Shown piece after piece: positions 24,313 through 35,819 of a stretch of 64,000 nucleotides of DNA. Position 1 is the first letter of the stretch. Every line of letters begins with the position of its first letter. Under the pieces are notes generated by a model, which worked only from the letters and a program-made list of their open reading frames with translations, did no database searches and was not told where the DNA came from. The position numbers and the translations under genes were made by a program. This DNA is from Balaenoptera acutorostrata (lineage: Eukaryota > Chordata > Mammalia > Artiodactyla > Balaenopteridae): the NCBI RefSeq assembly GCF_949987535.1, contig NC_080065.1, forward strand, positions 42,819,239-42,883,238, read 5' to 3'.

Positions 24313-24744
24313 TTTCTGCATTAGATGGTGCTAGTAGGTATGATGTCATCATATCTTAACGAAGCTGAGTTTTCAGTGGTTCCTACGATAAAAAGAAAGA
24401 ACCATGTATAAATCAATGCAAAACAGGAAATGAGGGTGGTGGTGTCCAATCTGATTCCCACGTTTGAGAACTTGTGCAATGCCGGGCAGCTGCATGCATG
24501 CATCTCATTACTAAGTAGTTGTGGTTATTCAAGAATGAACTAACATATTACTTTTTCTTTAAATTTTTGTGTATTATTTATATGTACTAAGTTTTTAGAA
24601 CAAAAGTACTCATTACATTGTTTGGACTTCACTACTCACTAAACGGAATGTTAGGTATCTTTGTCTAGGAGCACCATGAGGAAACTTCTTTAGAAAAGAA
24701 GAGGTCCATGAACAGAGAAAATCTGGAAATTTCTGTGATGGTCA

Positions 24745-24850
24745 TTTCCACTAATCTGTAAGCTCCAGATGACTAGGGACCAAGTCCACTTTGTTTACTG
24801 TTCCAGTCCCAGCACCTACTGTAGTGTCTGGCATATCATTACCACTCAAA
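24745..24850 (+). mobile_element. L2 LINE 3' fragment
   Basis: CTGTAAGCTCCAGATGACTAGGGACC, GTTCCAGTCCCAGCACCTA and TAGTGTCTGGCATATCATTA match the L2 3' end pattern. Confidence 0.65.
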
Positions 24851-25335
24851 TATACAAGCTGAATTCTTGTATTCAGTAATCAAATGACGTAAATGGTCCT
24901 GATGAGTAAGCCAACTGCCACTGCAGGCATGGAAAGTAAGAGAAACTAAGTGTTCCAAGAAAGATATGTTTCTTAGTAAAAATTGAAGGTTTGGATAAAT
25001 TTTGAGTAGAAAATCAATTTTGTCCAAGGCTTGCATCTATTATGAGAATGATTCCATATTTTGATTTTTTTCAGAAACAAGAGAAAGCAATTTTTGAAAT
25101 CATATTTGTGAATATTTCTGCCAGTGCTAAAATGCTCATCAAATGAGAAGTGAAACTATTTGAAAGTCAAAAAGGCATGGATAAGTTCTTGCTTATGCAT
25201 GTGGGTGCATAAAAAATTTTTAAATTATGATTCAAGCAAAATTCACCCCTCTGTACTTAACCTTTTCATGAAGTAACAGGTGGCAAATGTTTGAGTCAAG
25301 GCAACAAACCCATTTTTCCAGTGAATAAATATTCC

Positions 25336-25590
25336 AGTTATCTATTGCTACACCATAAAGCACCCCAAAATTCAGTGGCTTAAAATAACAATTTACTCTT
25401 ATCTGTCACAATTCTGTGGGTTGACTGGACTCAACTGGTCAATTCTTTGAGTTTTTCAGGAGATTGCAGTTAAGTGTTGGTTCAATCAAGTGGCCAGATG
25501 ACTAGGATGTCTTCTTTTTTTATATCTGGTACTTGGGTTAGCTGGAAGAGTTAGGGGTTGGCTGGGGATCTGGCTCTCTACAAGTCTTAT
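25336..25590 (-). mobile_element. MLT1-type LTR fragment, antisense (first of two)
   Basis: CAGTTATCTATTGCTACACCAT, CCCAAAATTCAGTGGCTTAAAA and ACAATTCTGTGGGTTGACTGG are an antisense MLT1 3' end. It breaks off near 25,590, where a second LTR 3' end begins. Confidence 0.65.
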
Positions 25591-26165
25591 ATTTATTATC
25601 TGCTGTAGCAAATTACCAAAGACCTGCAGCTAAAAACAACACAATTTATTATCTCACAGTTTCCACAGGTCAGGAGTTTGGCACACCTTAGTGGCATCCT
25701 CTGGCATCTCACAAACCTGCAATCAAGGTACTGGCCAGGGATAGGTTCTCACCCGGGGCTTCACTAGGGAAGGGATCCATTTCCATGGTCACTTAGGTTG
25801 TTGGCAGAATTCATTTTCTTATGATTGTAAGACTGAGGCATTCAGCTTCTTGCTGGCTGTCAGCTGGAGGCTGCCCACAGCTGCTGGATGCTGCCCACGG
25901 TTCTTTGCTATGTGGGCTTCCTCAAAATAGCTGCTTACCTCATCGAGCCAGTAGGAAGCATCTCCTAGCCTGTCTGCTACCAAAATAGATGTCTTAGGTA
26001 ACGTAACAAAATCATAGGAGTGGCAATCTATCATCTTTTCCATATTTTGTTGGTTAAAAGCAAGTCACAGGTCCTACCCACACCCAAGCAAGGAGGATTA
26101 CACAACGGTATAGACGAGGAGGTGGGGATCATGGGGTAAGGGTGCCACCATTTTTAAGCTCCATC
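25591..26165 (-). mobile_element. MLT1-type LTR, antisense (second of two)
   Basis: TATCTGCTGTAGCAAATTACC, ACAATTTATTATCTCACAG, CAGGTCAGGAGTTTGGCA, GTTGTTGGCAGAATTCATT, CTTGCTGGCTGTCAGCTGGAG, AAAGCAAGTCACAGGTCC and GATTACACAACGG follow the MLT1 LTR in order over nearly its full length. The 74-codon minus-strand ORF inside is incidental. Confidence 0.75.
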
Positions 26166-26409
26166 TGTACTGGGCTACCAAAGGGTCTGTATTGTTTTAT
26201 ATGTTATGTTTGTGTATACTCTTTGTTTGGGTTATCATTTCTATCCCTATTGCTAGGCAAAAATCTCATTTATCCTGCAAAATAAAGCTCTCTTACTTTT
26301 TTGGATAGATCTTGCTGAAACTTCCCCTGAAAAAAAAAGACATATCACAATCCTTTTCTTCCCTTTTGTACCTTTTATTTTTTTCTCATTATTTATCATA
26401 ATGTATTAG

Positions 26410-26550
26410 AAAAATTTGCTTAATTGTCTGCCTCTCTTACCTTTATGATATGCTAAAAAGATTGGAATCATATCCTAATTATATTTGCATTTTCAATATT
26501 TTGCACGGAGTTTAACACTTAATAAGTTGGTTGAATGAATAGTTTAATGA
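26410..26550 (+). mobile_element. L2 LINE 3' end, degraded
   Basis: AATATTTTGCACGGAGTTTAACACTTAATAAGTTGGTTGAATGAATAG matches the terminal L2 motif (TGCCTGGCACATAGTAGG... TTGTTGAATGAATG). Confidence 0.6.
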
Positions 26551-26816
26551 TTTCCTAGAAGAAGAAACTTCCCAAACAGCCCATATGTTGGCTCTGTGTT
26601 TATTAAAGGGGTAAAAAACAAAAAAACAAAACTCACCTTAACCATGTCAGTTTACTCTCCATTGACAAAACAATAGATCTTGTTTCTATGCCTTGACTCT
26701 ACTTTTGTTCTAGAACCTCAGGGTCACATTTCTTCCATGACCCAAACAGACTTCTTTGGTCATCTTGAGCAGTAACAGTTTTTCTCTTACTCTTAAAAAT
26801 AGAGTAGAATAATGGC

Positions 26817-26863
26817 AAAAAAAAAACACAAAAAACAAAACAAAACAAAATAAAAAAAACCCC
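26817..26863. repeat. A-rich CAAAA simple repeat
   Basis: AAAACAAAACAAAACAAAAT-type repeat with no attached element recognised. Confidence 0.85.
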
Positions 26864-28469
26864 TCCCTTAACACAACTTACCCACAAAAAAATGTGAGAA
26901 ATAAGACTTAGCTCCCTGAAAAAGCCACTTAATACAATATTATTAACTTATCCTGCAAATATTCACAAGGAACAGAGGGGACATCATCTTTTCATATCAA
27001 TGTAGGATCTGTTACAGTGGCTGTTTTGAGATGTGAATATTTCAGTGGGATGCAAGGATTACATTCATTCTATTCAGGGTTTCTTCTTAGGTTTTGTAGA
27101 AACATTTCCAGAGCATTCGTTACATTAAATTCTGGTTTTCTACTCATTGAATACTGTGATAATAGAACAACAGAAAAAAGAATCATGAGAAAAAACATGA
27201 GACACATGTCTAAAGAACTAAATGTCTATTATCAGAAAAATTTAATGCTGAATAACAATAACCATAAAAATGTATGGTTTTCTTCTCTTGCTTCCTTGTT
27301 AATGTTTCCCAATCTTTGATATTACACTTCTCTATCAGTAAGGATAAGCTTCTTTTAATGAATATCATAATCAAAATACTAGTATTACAATCACAAATAA
27401 TGTATTTTTGGCTATTGAAAAATAAGAAAATTGATGCTATTTAAATATAACTTTTTACATGATGCAAAAGCTTGAAACTTTAGCTAACTAAGGCTACTGC
27501 AAATTTAGAATAAAGGCTGCAGCCTTTTTCCATAAAGGTAGATATAGAAGATTTATATTACCCTCAAAAATATGGAAAATAAAGTTATCCACCAAGTTTA
27601 ACCTTTTATTGAGAATGTATTTTAAATTAAACCTTCCATTTTATAAGTATTTATGAGCATCATGAAACTAATTAAAGGAAAATATTCTGCTGTAATGTTA
27701 CTTTCTAAAATCTTCATATTATTTCATAGTCTTGATTACATCATGGTCTCGACAACATATATTCTCCAATTGTTCAAAAAAAAGACAAAATTTATGACAA
27801 GGAACAATAACATCCATAATGGTTTGAACTTATTTTCTTCAAGATTAATATTTTATTGTCAATCAAGAGAAACCATAATAAAAGTATATGCTACTAGGAG
27901 ATATAAAGTATTTGTTTTAATAGTTTCATTATTATTTTTCTATTGTAATGATTGCAATTATATGTAATCTAATTATTACATTATTATGGAGGATATTAGG
28001 ATTTTCTTTTGGATTTTTTTCCGTGCTTTGCTTTTATAAGATCTAGAAGAAATGTGTAGAGTATTAACTCCGCTAGACACAGCAAAGATTTGGGGTTGAT
28101 ATTTATGTTAGATAGGAAAAAAGATCATAGGTGAATTTTATTTTCTTTTTTATGTTTAATTTTAATTTAGTGTCATTGATTTATTTGAGAGTAGTTCTCA
28201 TTGGGTGATGGGTTACTTTCTATAGCATGTATTTCTGTAATATTGAATTTGTATGACTTTATAATTTCTTTTTATTTAGAAAAAATTATTTTAAGAAGAA
28301 ACACCAAAAATAAAATATGATTTTTGAAAGACTAATTATAAACAATAAGATAAAATTCATGTCATTCAAAATATAATTTAAATACTGGAACTGCTAACTT
28401 TAATAAAGATAAGAGAAAGTCAGGAGAAACTAAGAAGTAAGTTTTTATTAACAAAATATATTTTTATAT
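26864..28469. other. Very AT-rich unique stretch
   Basis: No repeat or gene recognised. Open stretches of 100 and 104 codons (27017-27319, 27653-27967) are rich in F, Y, N and K, as expected from AT-rich sequence. They lack any domain, splice context or start context. Confidence 0.4.
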
Positions 28470-29745
28470 TACCCTTTTCATAACATAAACATCATAAACA
28501 TCTTTCTATATTAATAAATATACTTTTATAACATCAGTTGTAATGGGTTCATGGTAAAGAAATAATACAATTTATTTTACCAGTCACTGTTTTTAATATT
28601 TCTAATTTTTTATTTGTAAAAATACCATTATGATGAATTGTTTTGTTCATAAATCTGTTTTCTGGTAGAACAAATTTCTAAATAGACAATCCTTAAATTA
28701 AAAAATTGTATTGTTTTTCTTTAAGCTTTTAGCAAATATTTTGCTAATTTGCCCTCTAGAATAGTTGTACCCAGTCCCACTCCCATTTTCATATGTATGA
28801 GAGTTCCCATTTCTGTGTGTATATACCAGCTTCTATATGAGAATATGCATTTGCTGATTTCATATAAAAAGTTTCTTACTTTCAAAATAAACAGTTGATT
28901 AATACACGAGTTAAATACTTTTTGTATGTTTGTCATTTTTAATTTTTTGTTAGTTGTATCATCATATTATTACCCACTTTTTCTGAGAGTTTTGACTTTT
29001 TCTATTTTAACAGTAAGGGCTCTTTATATATTTTGGGGAGCAACCCTTTGTCAATCTTGCCATAAATAATTTTCGCAGCTTATATTTGCTTTTTTAATCT
29101 ATACATGGTGTATTTGGAAATGCAGATGTTTAAAAATTATATAATAACATCTATTTATATATTATTAATTTTATGTTTACATGGCTTTGCTATATAATTA
29201 TTAAGAATTTTACATTTTATTTTAGGCCTTTTGTGATTATTGCCTCAATCTTCCTTTTTGTGTTTAAATTTTTAAACTTTTTATTTTGAAATGATTAGAT
29301 TCTCAGAGAAAGCTGAAAGCATAGTACAGAGGTCCTCATAAACCTTTCAACAAATTTCCTTCAATGGTAACATCTTATATAATACAATATCAAAACCAGA
29401 AAATTGACATTGACACAATATTGCTAACTAGACTATAGACTTTCAGATTTCAGCAATTTTTATATGCACTCATGTGTGTGCATGTGTGTGTAGTTCTACA
29501 ATATTCTATTACATATACAGATTCATGTAACCACCACCACAATCAAGGCACAGGACTGTTCCATTACTACAAAGGGACCCTCCTATGCTACGTCAATCCC
29601 CATCTCCCCATTCCTAGCCCCTGCTAACCACTACTCTCTTATCCATCTATAATTTTGTCATTTAGAGAATTTTTTTATCAAGGGAACCATGCATAATATA
29701 ACATTTTTTTGATTGGATTTTTTCACTCTGCCTAATATCTGGGCT
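28470..29745 (-). mobile_element. Old LINE-1 (L1ME/L1MC type), antisense
   Basis: In order it shows GCCCTCTAGAATAGTTGTACC, TATGAGAGTTCCCATTTC, GGGCTCTTTATATATTTTGG, CTTTTTATTTTGAAATGATTAGATTC, AATATCAAAACCAGAAAATTGACATT and ATTCATGTAACCACCACCAC, the antisense of the ORF2 C-terminal and 3' regions of ancient L1s. Many substitutions and gaps are present, and no coding is left. Confidence 0.75.
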
Positions 29746-30169
29746 TATTAAATGCATATATTTCTTTTGTTGTTTTGTTTTGATACCTCCACTTCTCCAT
29801 TTATATTTTGTTTGATTTTATTATTTATCTTATTTTTTAAAATTAATTTACGGTGTTAACCATTGTGATTGAATGCTGGGAGGTGGTATAGAAGTCTCCA
29901 CCTCCCTCCCCATCCAGATGAGGTGTTGTTAGCACTATTTCATGCTGCCTTACAGCTGTCTCCTGGCCTTTGGCTTCACTGGTGGATCATCAAGCTCTTC
30001 TAACCCTGACTCTTCAAGTAATCCTTTGTTTAGGACACACAAGAGAACTGTAACTTAACTGTCCCTAAGGCTAAAATCTCTGTGCAGTGCTATTGAAGAC
30101 TTATGATCCTTATATAAGGCTTCTAAAACTCATAGTCTCTGATACTGATGACAATAATATAATACTAGC
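29746..30169. other. Unique sequence, no gene seen
   Basis: A T-rich start is followed by a GC-balanced part (29,880-30,060, including GGGAGGTGGTATAGAAGTC). No family was assigned. Confidence 0.35.
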
Positions 30170-30345
30170 TGCAATTTATTGAGTACTTGGTATACATTGA
30201 ATAGTTTTCAGTTGATGTCTAATGTAAGCCTTACAACCACTGTACTAAATAGGTATTATAGCTCCATTTTACCAATGAAGAAACTAAAACAAGTTAATAT
30301 CAAAAATTTTAACTACTAAGTCCACAGTGAGGATTCTAAGGAAAG
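30170..30345 (-). mobile_element. MIR SINE, antisense, degraded
   Basis: AATTTATTGAGTACTTGGTATAC, GCCTTACAACCACTGTAC, AATAGGTATTATAGCTCCATTTTACCAATGAAGAAACT and TTAACTACTAAGTCCACAG follow antisense MIR. Confidence 0.75.
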
Positions 30346-30818
30346 TCTGTGGAACATTATAGCCTGTATAATAAACCATTCTATTATTAATATCACCAAA
30401 ATTTGGACAAACTGTAATAAAAAATCCAAATGATCAGGAGATAGTATCTAAGAGATATACTTGTGGAAAAGATCTCTATTTTCTGCCCTTAACTACGGTG
30501 ATGAATTACGTGATACTAAACCTTCTGATGGATTGATACAACCACGGGCGTCTTCCTAGAAAAATAGTGACTCACACCATCGCTTTAACAGTGGCCTTAT
30601 TTTAATATACTGATTTCCCAGTTGGTTTAAACTTCTACATGAAAATCAACATATCCTCTCAGTGAGCAGTCTATGCTGGTCCACTGACATTAGATAGTTA
30701 GGGATTAGTTGACTACAGTAAAAGCTGTTGAATAATGCTTTTTTTAAAAAGGTGTCAACTTATCCCGACATTGTCCTGACATCTCTTAATATTTTGTATT
30801 CTTTATTTGATGGTCTAG

Positions 30819-30907
30819 GCTTACCTAGTCAATCAGAACATAACGAGAAAGGGAAAGCCATCTCAACTCCAGAAAATGACCTTGATCCCATCTGGAAAAG
30901 TGCTCAG
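30819..30907 (+). CDS. Candidate internal exon of an unidentified gene (89 bp)
   Basis: An open stretch is preceded by a pyrimidine-leaning tract ending TGGTCTAG and followed by CAG|GTAATA, so both splice sites are canonical. An upstream CTGAC or TTAAT could serve as branch point. In the open frame the exon contributes two bases of a split codon and then 29 full codons, including the peptide LPSQSEHNEKGKAIS followed by TPENDLDPIWKSAQ. Composition is hydrophilic (S, E, N, K, P), unlike the F/Y/I-rich noise ORFs around it. It enters in phase 1 and leaves in phase 0. I do not recognise the protein. Decoy exons of this kind are common in mammalian introns, so it is listed as a possibility only. 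Confidence 0.22.
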
Positions 30908-32289
30908 GTAATATAATTCATTTGATGCTGGTCTTTGCTGATCTTTTTCTTGTCCCCTCCAAAAAACAGAAGAACGTTACCTACAACTTCCTGACTGAAA
31001 AGTTGGGAGAGCTCTACTCAATGTTTGAATCCACTCTTCTTAGTGATAATCCTTGAGAAAACTATACCAATCATCCCTTTTCTACTGTAAGCGGCCTGGC
31101 TCAGAAAACCCATGGACTTCTCTTTTTCTAAGAACTAGTTAGACATACTCTACCTTTGGGCAGTTGAGGTTAGTTTATAGGTTGTAGGAGCAGCTCCTAA
31201 TCAAAAACTATATATAAAGCTATAGGTTGAAATTTTCTCTCTCTTTTTTTCTTTTTCTAATGAGTTGAAAGATTCTTTCAATGTACCTTTCAATCTCTAA
31301 GATTAATTTCTTGGACAATTCCCCAGTGAGCTCCTAAGTGATCCTGATAAGGGTCCACTTTTTGTGTATACTTAATATTACACATTCATAAGAGATTTAA
31401 ATTTCCAAATCACTTAACGTATGCATAGGGTGACAGGGGAAGAAAAGATAATTACACCAGTTGTGGCCAACTTTAGGGATTCTTAAGTACATATTTTCTC
31501 CTATATTATTTTCTACCCACTTTTCTCATTCCCCTATTAAAAAAAATAGCTATGCTGATCATTTATCATTTGGGGATCTGAATGCTGGGAGTATCAATGG
31601 CTCCAATGGTGTCCTCTTTGGAGAGCTGAGGAATGTGAGAATTATTTTCTTATGGGCCATTTTTCTAGTCTGAGTCAATATTAATTAAAATGGTAAATTC
31701 TACAACTTTATGTAAAGAATGGGAGTGTTGAAAGATGGTAAAATGTATGATTTTGAGCAAGCACACAAAACTGTACTTCTCTCTCATCTGTGTTGAGAAA
31801 CAACTAAAAAATAATGCTAGTGGATCTGCAGATTGGAGCATTAAAATGATATTTTGATTATTGATAAAAGTTGAAATAAACACTGTGGCTTAGGACAAAT
31901 ACCAAAAGGCACTAACTATCTGTTTTCTCTGGGTCTAGAAGTTAAAAAATCTGCCATTTGAGCAGATGCCTACCCAAGAAAGAATTAAGGAGTAAGAGAT
32001 TAAATTCCTCAAGTCAGAATTTTTAATAGATTAGATCTATTCAACTGAGAAGTCTGAATCAATGTCTGGCTATCATTGGCCAGACATATCATCTGGCTAT
32101 CATGACCAAAAAGATAACCAGGGAAGTTAAAAGGAAAAAGAAATTATCTTCAGGGAAAGAAGGAAGGGGAGAGAAGCATTTCTCCTTCTAACAGTAGGAA
32201 AACTCTGGAGAAAATTTATCCATATATCTTACCACATTGTTCATTGCTTACACTTTCTTTAGCTCCTCTCTGAGGCGCATTTATCATCT
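30908..32289. other. Unique sequence
   Basis: No repeat or gene recognised. Short ORFs on both strands at 31,461-31,883 are accidental. Confidence 0.4.
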
Positions 32290-32482
32290 AGGTCTGCCAC
32301 TTGCTAGCCACAAGACATGGGAAAACTACTTAACTGCCCTAATTTAGGGATCAATTTTTTATATGCCAAATGGTCATTATAATAGGACCTATTTCATAGG
32401 TTTGCTGTAAGGATTAAATGATGTAACTCATGACCAGTCTTCATCATAGTGTCTGACACATGACAAACACTCAATAAATAAT
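32290..32482 (+). mobile_element. MIR SINE, forward
   Basis: GGTCTGCCACTTGCTAGCCACAAG, GGGAAAACTACTTAACTGCCCTAA, CTGTAAGGATTAAATGATG, AGTGTCTGACACATG and CAAACACTCAATAAATAAT reproduce the MIR core and 3' end. Confidence 0.88.
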
Positions 32483-32484
32483 AG

Positions 32485-32539
32485 GGCAAAGCAATGTCTG
32501 TACCATATGAAATATGATCTCACAGGTACCAGAAACTGA
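32485..32539 (+). repeat. 55-bp diverged direct repeat, copy 1
   Basis: GGCAAAGCAATGTCTGTACC...AATATGATCTCACA...AGAAACTG recurs at 34669-34723 with about 7 differences and no gap. No known family was assigned. Confidence 0.85.
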
Positions 32540-33460
32540 GTAATGTTTGATCACTTCCATGCCAAATTTAACTCTTGGCCTAACTATGTCTAAATTTACT
32601 TATATGTAAGGTTGGCCTAGGATGATAAAGGATTGAGAAGAATTAGGTTAACTGCATCGTTGACACTTGGTATTTATGGCTTTTAGTTTCTAGCGGGGAA
32701 GGAAAAAAAATCTAATTCTTGGCCCAAGGGAAAATTACTGTAAGAATACGGAGTCACTTAGAATTTCAAAGGAATGCTGAAGAAACAGGCAACTGATGAA
32801 GCTTCAGAAGCAAGAACTGATCTTTAGTCGAAATGAAGGAGAAATGTAAGCCATTTTTAAAAATCTTGTATTCCTCAGCCTTGGAGAGAGAAAAACCATT
32901 TGCTTGTATTGAAGACATGTTCTTGCCTCTTGGCTGTACAGATGGTAACAGAAAGGCTCCAAGAGAAGTTTTCAAAAACCAGACTTCCCTAGAGAGAGGA
33001 CTCAGCAACTTGATATAGCAACTTCCCAAAATGGCACAGAACAGAGAAAAGGTGATACCACAGATGGAAATTGTGGGTGTTAGAAAGGGCACATTGGTTC
33101 CAGGTAGCCTAAAAGCAATATGTAGCTACTCTGGTGACCTTTTGCTGGTCAAAGACGACCATTTAAAATCTCAGATCAGATGATCAATGGAGAGATTCTC
33201 TTCTGAACTTCAACAACATATTGCTGTCAGGATAAGTAACACTTTCAATAAAAAGATTCAGTTTATTTTTTTCAAGATAAAATTTTCCCCTGAACAATAT
33301 ATTGGATCCTTTTTAGTTCATATTATTGGAATAAAAACTTCTATCCTGACAGCCTAGATTTAGCCAACTTCTAGGAACTTCAGTAGAAGGACTTAATTTC
33401 CATTTCTGGGACAATTTTGCAAAATTGATTTTTATGCCTATTTCTACACTGCTACTTAGT
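32540..33460. other. Unique sequence with overlapping short ORFs
   Basis: A 108-codon minus-strand ORF (32766-33092) and a 61-codon plus-strand ORF (32833-33018) overlap on opposite strands. Neither has a recognisable domain. The stretch has more even composition than its flanks and no recognised repeat family. Confidence 0.35.
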
Positions 33461-33642
33461 CCCTCCCTCCCTTCCTTCCTTCCTTCCTTCCTTCCTTCCT
33501 TCCTTTCCTTCCTTCTTCTCCTTCCTTCCCTTCTTTCCTTCCTTCCTCCCCTTCTTTCCTTCCTTCCTCCCTCCCTCCGTCCCTCCCTTCCTTCCTTCCT
33601 CCCTCCCTCCCTCCCTTCCTTCCTTCCTTTCTTTCTTTTTTT
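33461..33642. repeat. Long CCTT/CCCT polypyrimidine microsatellite
   Basis: 182 bases contain only C and T except for a single G at 33,579. The order is CCCT units, CCTT units, mixed units, then CCCT and CCTT again, giving near mirror symmetry that favours triplex (H-DNA) formation. The 137-codon minus-strand ORF (KEGRKEGR-type) and the 101-codon plus-strand ORF (SLPSFLPSFL-type) are translations of this tract. Confidence 0.98.
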
Positions 33643-35239
33643 GTTAGCTAGTTTGTTAGGTATTGGAAATATTGTGTCCATCAGAGTAACAAGGGAGTTC
33701 TCACGGGCTTTGAGGACTGGATACAATTGAGAACTACCTTATTATTCTGTCCTACCTCTGTCTGGGTATGTTATTTCTTGGAATATATTTGACCTCAAGA
33801 TAATTGTTTGCTTTGCTTTATTGGTCTTTGTTTTGTTTTTTAATTTTGTAAAGTGTTTTAAAACAGTAGTGTATTTTACACTTTCCTAAAGTATTCTTAA
33901 TTAATTTGGCTAATACAACTAGAGTGATATTGAAGAAACAAGTTATACATTTTCTAATATTAAGTAGGTAACACATTTTAGTTTTTATTGCAGTGGCTTT
34001 TTATGTACAGTGCATTTGGAATATAACAACATTATTTTCCAAAATGTTACTTTAGGGAATCATTCTTATACTAAGAGAAAAAGAAATAATATATAAGAAT
34101 AACATATTATTTTTAGTTAGATTGCTACAGATATTTTATGTCCTAGAATTTATTCTAGTTTTACATTTACACTGCGAAAAGTTAATATTTTTACTCAGAC
34201 AAACCTTTAGGGCACTTTAAAATCTCTTAATCACACTCAACTCAATTAAGAACTATGTCCCAAATGTCAGAATCTTTATCAAATGCTAAATAGTATACAG
34301 GGAAGGAATTTCTAAGTATCTAAAAGCCAGTCAAGAATTAAATTCCTCCCAAGCATCAGTTAGTATGTGGAACAAAATACCTTTGTTATAATTCTATTTT
34401 ATTACTATTTCAGTTTTTTAAAAGTTGGTTTACCTTTCCACTTACCGTGGATATTCTTGTTTAAATCTCCAATGAAATAAAAAACATTTATTGAAATAAA
34501 TGTTTAACTTTAAAATTTTTTGTCTTGACATTAACTCAGGTTGAGACAAAATTGCTGTATTCTAAATGTCCACAAAAAAGCTTAAAAATGAAATGGATTA
34601 AAATGTAAATATTTTCTTTGGTACTTGTGATGCAAAAATATGAGTCTTTGAATTGCCCCACTGTTCATGGCAAAGCAATGTCTGTACCACGTCCAATATG
34701 ATCTCACATGTACTAGAAACTGGAGAGTTTAAAAGCCCTTCTATTCTTTCCCTTTCAGTAACTGCCTTCACCCTTTGGGGCCACTTTCATGTGCCAGACC
34801 CAGTGGAGCTGTGTTAACATTAACACAATCCCCCTGACAGAAAATCAGATCAATTGTAAGCCAGTTCTTTACTGAGGTAAACAGCTTTAAGGGCTGACTG
34901 GAAACCCACTTGACAAAATAAATATATATTTGTTACCCCAGCCTTGTTTATCTCTCATATCTGCTATTTTTATTACATAAAGGAAACTTAGTCTTAATAT
35001 AATTGTGAATGTCATTTTTAATAAAGCTCTCTTTCACTTCACAGAATTAAGTCTACCTAGGATTGGTTCTCTTTAAAGAGAAGGGAAGTAACATTTGCTA
35101 TGTGTGTGCTTCTCCTGTCATGTATTGGGCAACTGTGTGGTGACAATACTCTGTCATTCCCAGTTCATTGATTAGTCATTCCTATAAGGATTACACAGAT
35201 ATGTATTCCTGTAAACAACACTCAGAAAACCACACTGTG
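33643..35239. other. Unique AT-rich sequence
   Basis: No gene seen. It contains a 10-bp hairpin-capable inverted repeat (AAACATTTAT 34,482-34,491 and ATAAATGTTT 34,496-34,505) and the second copy of the 55-bp repeat. Confidence 0.4.
34669..34723 (+). repeat. 55-bp diverged direct repeat, copy 2
   Basis: Aligns without gaps to 32485-32539, with differences clustered in the middle (ATGAA against GTCCA). It lies 2,184 bp downstream of copy 1 in the same orientation. Confidence 0.85.
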
Positions 35240-35393
35240 TCTGTTTTGACTTCTTTATCCTCCACAGCAACCCTGAGAATACAGTATTTGGTCCATTTCA
35301 CAGAGGGGGCAACTGAGTCATAGAGATGTTCAGGAATATAGTTTGGGATAAGCAGCTACTTAATTAACTTGGGCCCATTTAACTGCAAAGTTG
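35240..35393 (-). mobile_element. MIR SINE, antisense, degraded
   Basis: TATCCTCCACAGCAACCCTGAGAATACAG, GTCCATTTCACAGAGGGGGCAACTGAGTCATAGAG and ATAAGCAGCTACTTAATTAACTTGG follow antisense MIR. Confidence 0.75.
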
Positions 35394-35408
35394 GTACCTT
35401 TCCCTTTT

Positions 35409-35564
35409 TGTTTTTTTGGTTTTTTTTGGTTTGTTTGATTTGCTTTGTTTTTTGGCCATGCCGCATGACATATATGGGATCTTAGTTCCCTCACCAGGGA
35501 TCAAACCCGGGCCCGCTGCAGTGGAAGCATGGAGTCCTAACCACTAGACCGCCAGGGAAGTCCC
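35409..35564 (-). mobile_element. CHR-type tRNA-Glu-derived SINE, antisense
   Basis: The reverse complement starts GGGACTTCCCTGGCGGTCTA and continues GTGGTTAGGACTCC, which is tRNA-Glu-like with the A box. It continues with the B box GGTTTGATCCC and ends in a C/A-rich tail (T/G-rich on this strand). A target-site duplication GTACCTTTCCMTTTT (M is C or A) lies at 35394-35408 and 35566-35580. CHR SINEs are restricted to cetaceans, hippos and ruminants. Confidence 0.93.
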
Positions 35565-35609
35565 AGTACCTTTCCATTTTTCTGCCTCATGAGTTGGATG
35601 TTTCTACTA

Positions 35610-35612
<3 letters not shown>

Positions 35613-35646
<34 letters not shown>

Positions 35647-35668
35647 GTGTGCGTGTGTGTATGTGTGT
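35613..35668. repeat. GT microsatellite
   Basis: 14 uninterrupted GT units followed by GC- and AT-interrupted TG units. The HTHTHT-type minus-strand ORF comes from this tract. Confidence 0.97.
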
Positions 35669-35819
35669 TCTGACAAAAATCAATGATGTTTCCAGTACTA
35701 GTTAAGAAGAGCGCATTTCCCCCGTCTGAACAGTTTCTGATTTGAAAATGAAATCTCATTTCTCTCATCAGATGAACAAGAACATGTTTACAAGAACTTA
35801 CTATACAGTTGAACAATAA

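Noticed and set aside
33313..33730. 137-codon minus-strand and 101-codon plus-strand ORFs
   Set aside because: Both are translations of the CCTT/AAGG microsatellite (KEGR and SLPSF repeats), so they are not genes.
35607..35816. Minus-strand ORF ending in an HTHTHT run
   Set aside because: The tail is the GT microsatellite and the rest is unique DNA with no domain.
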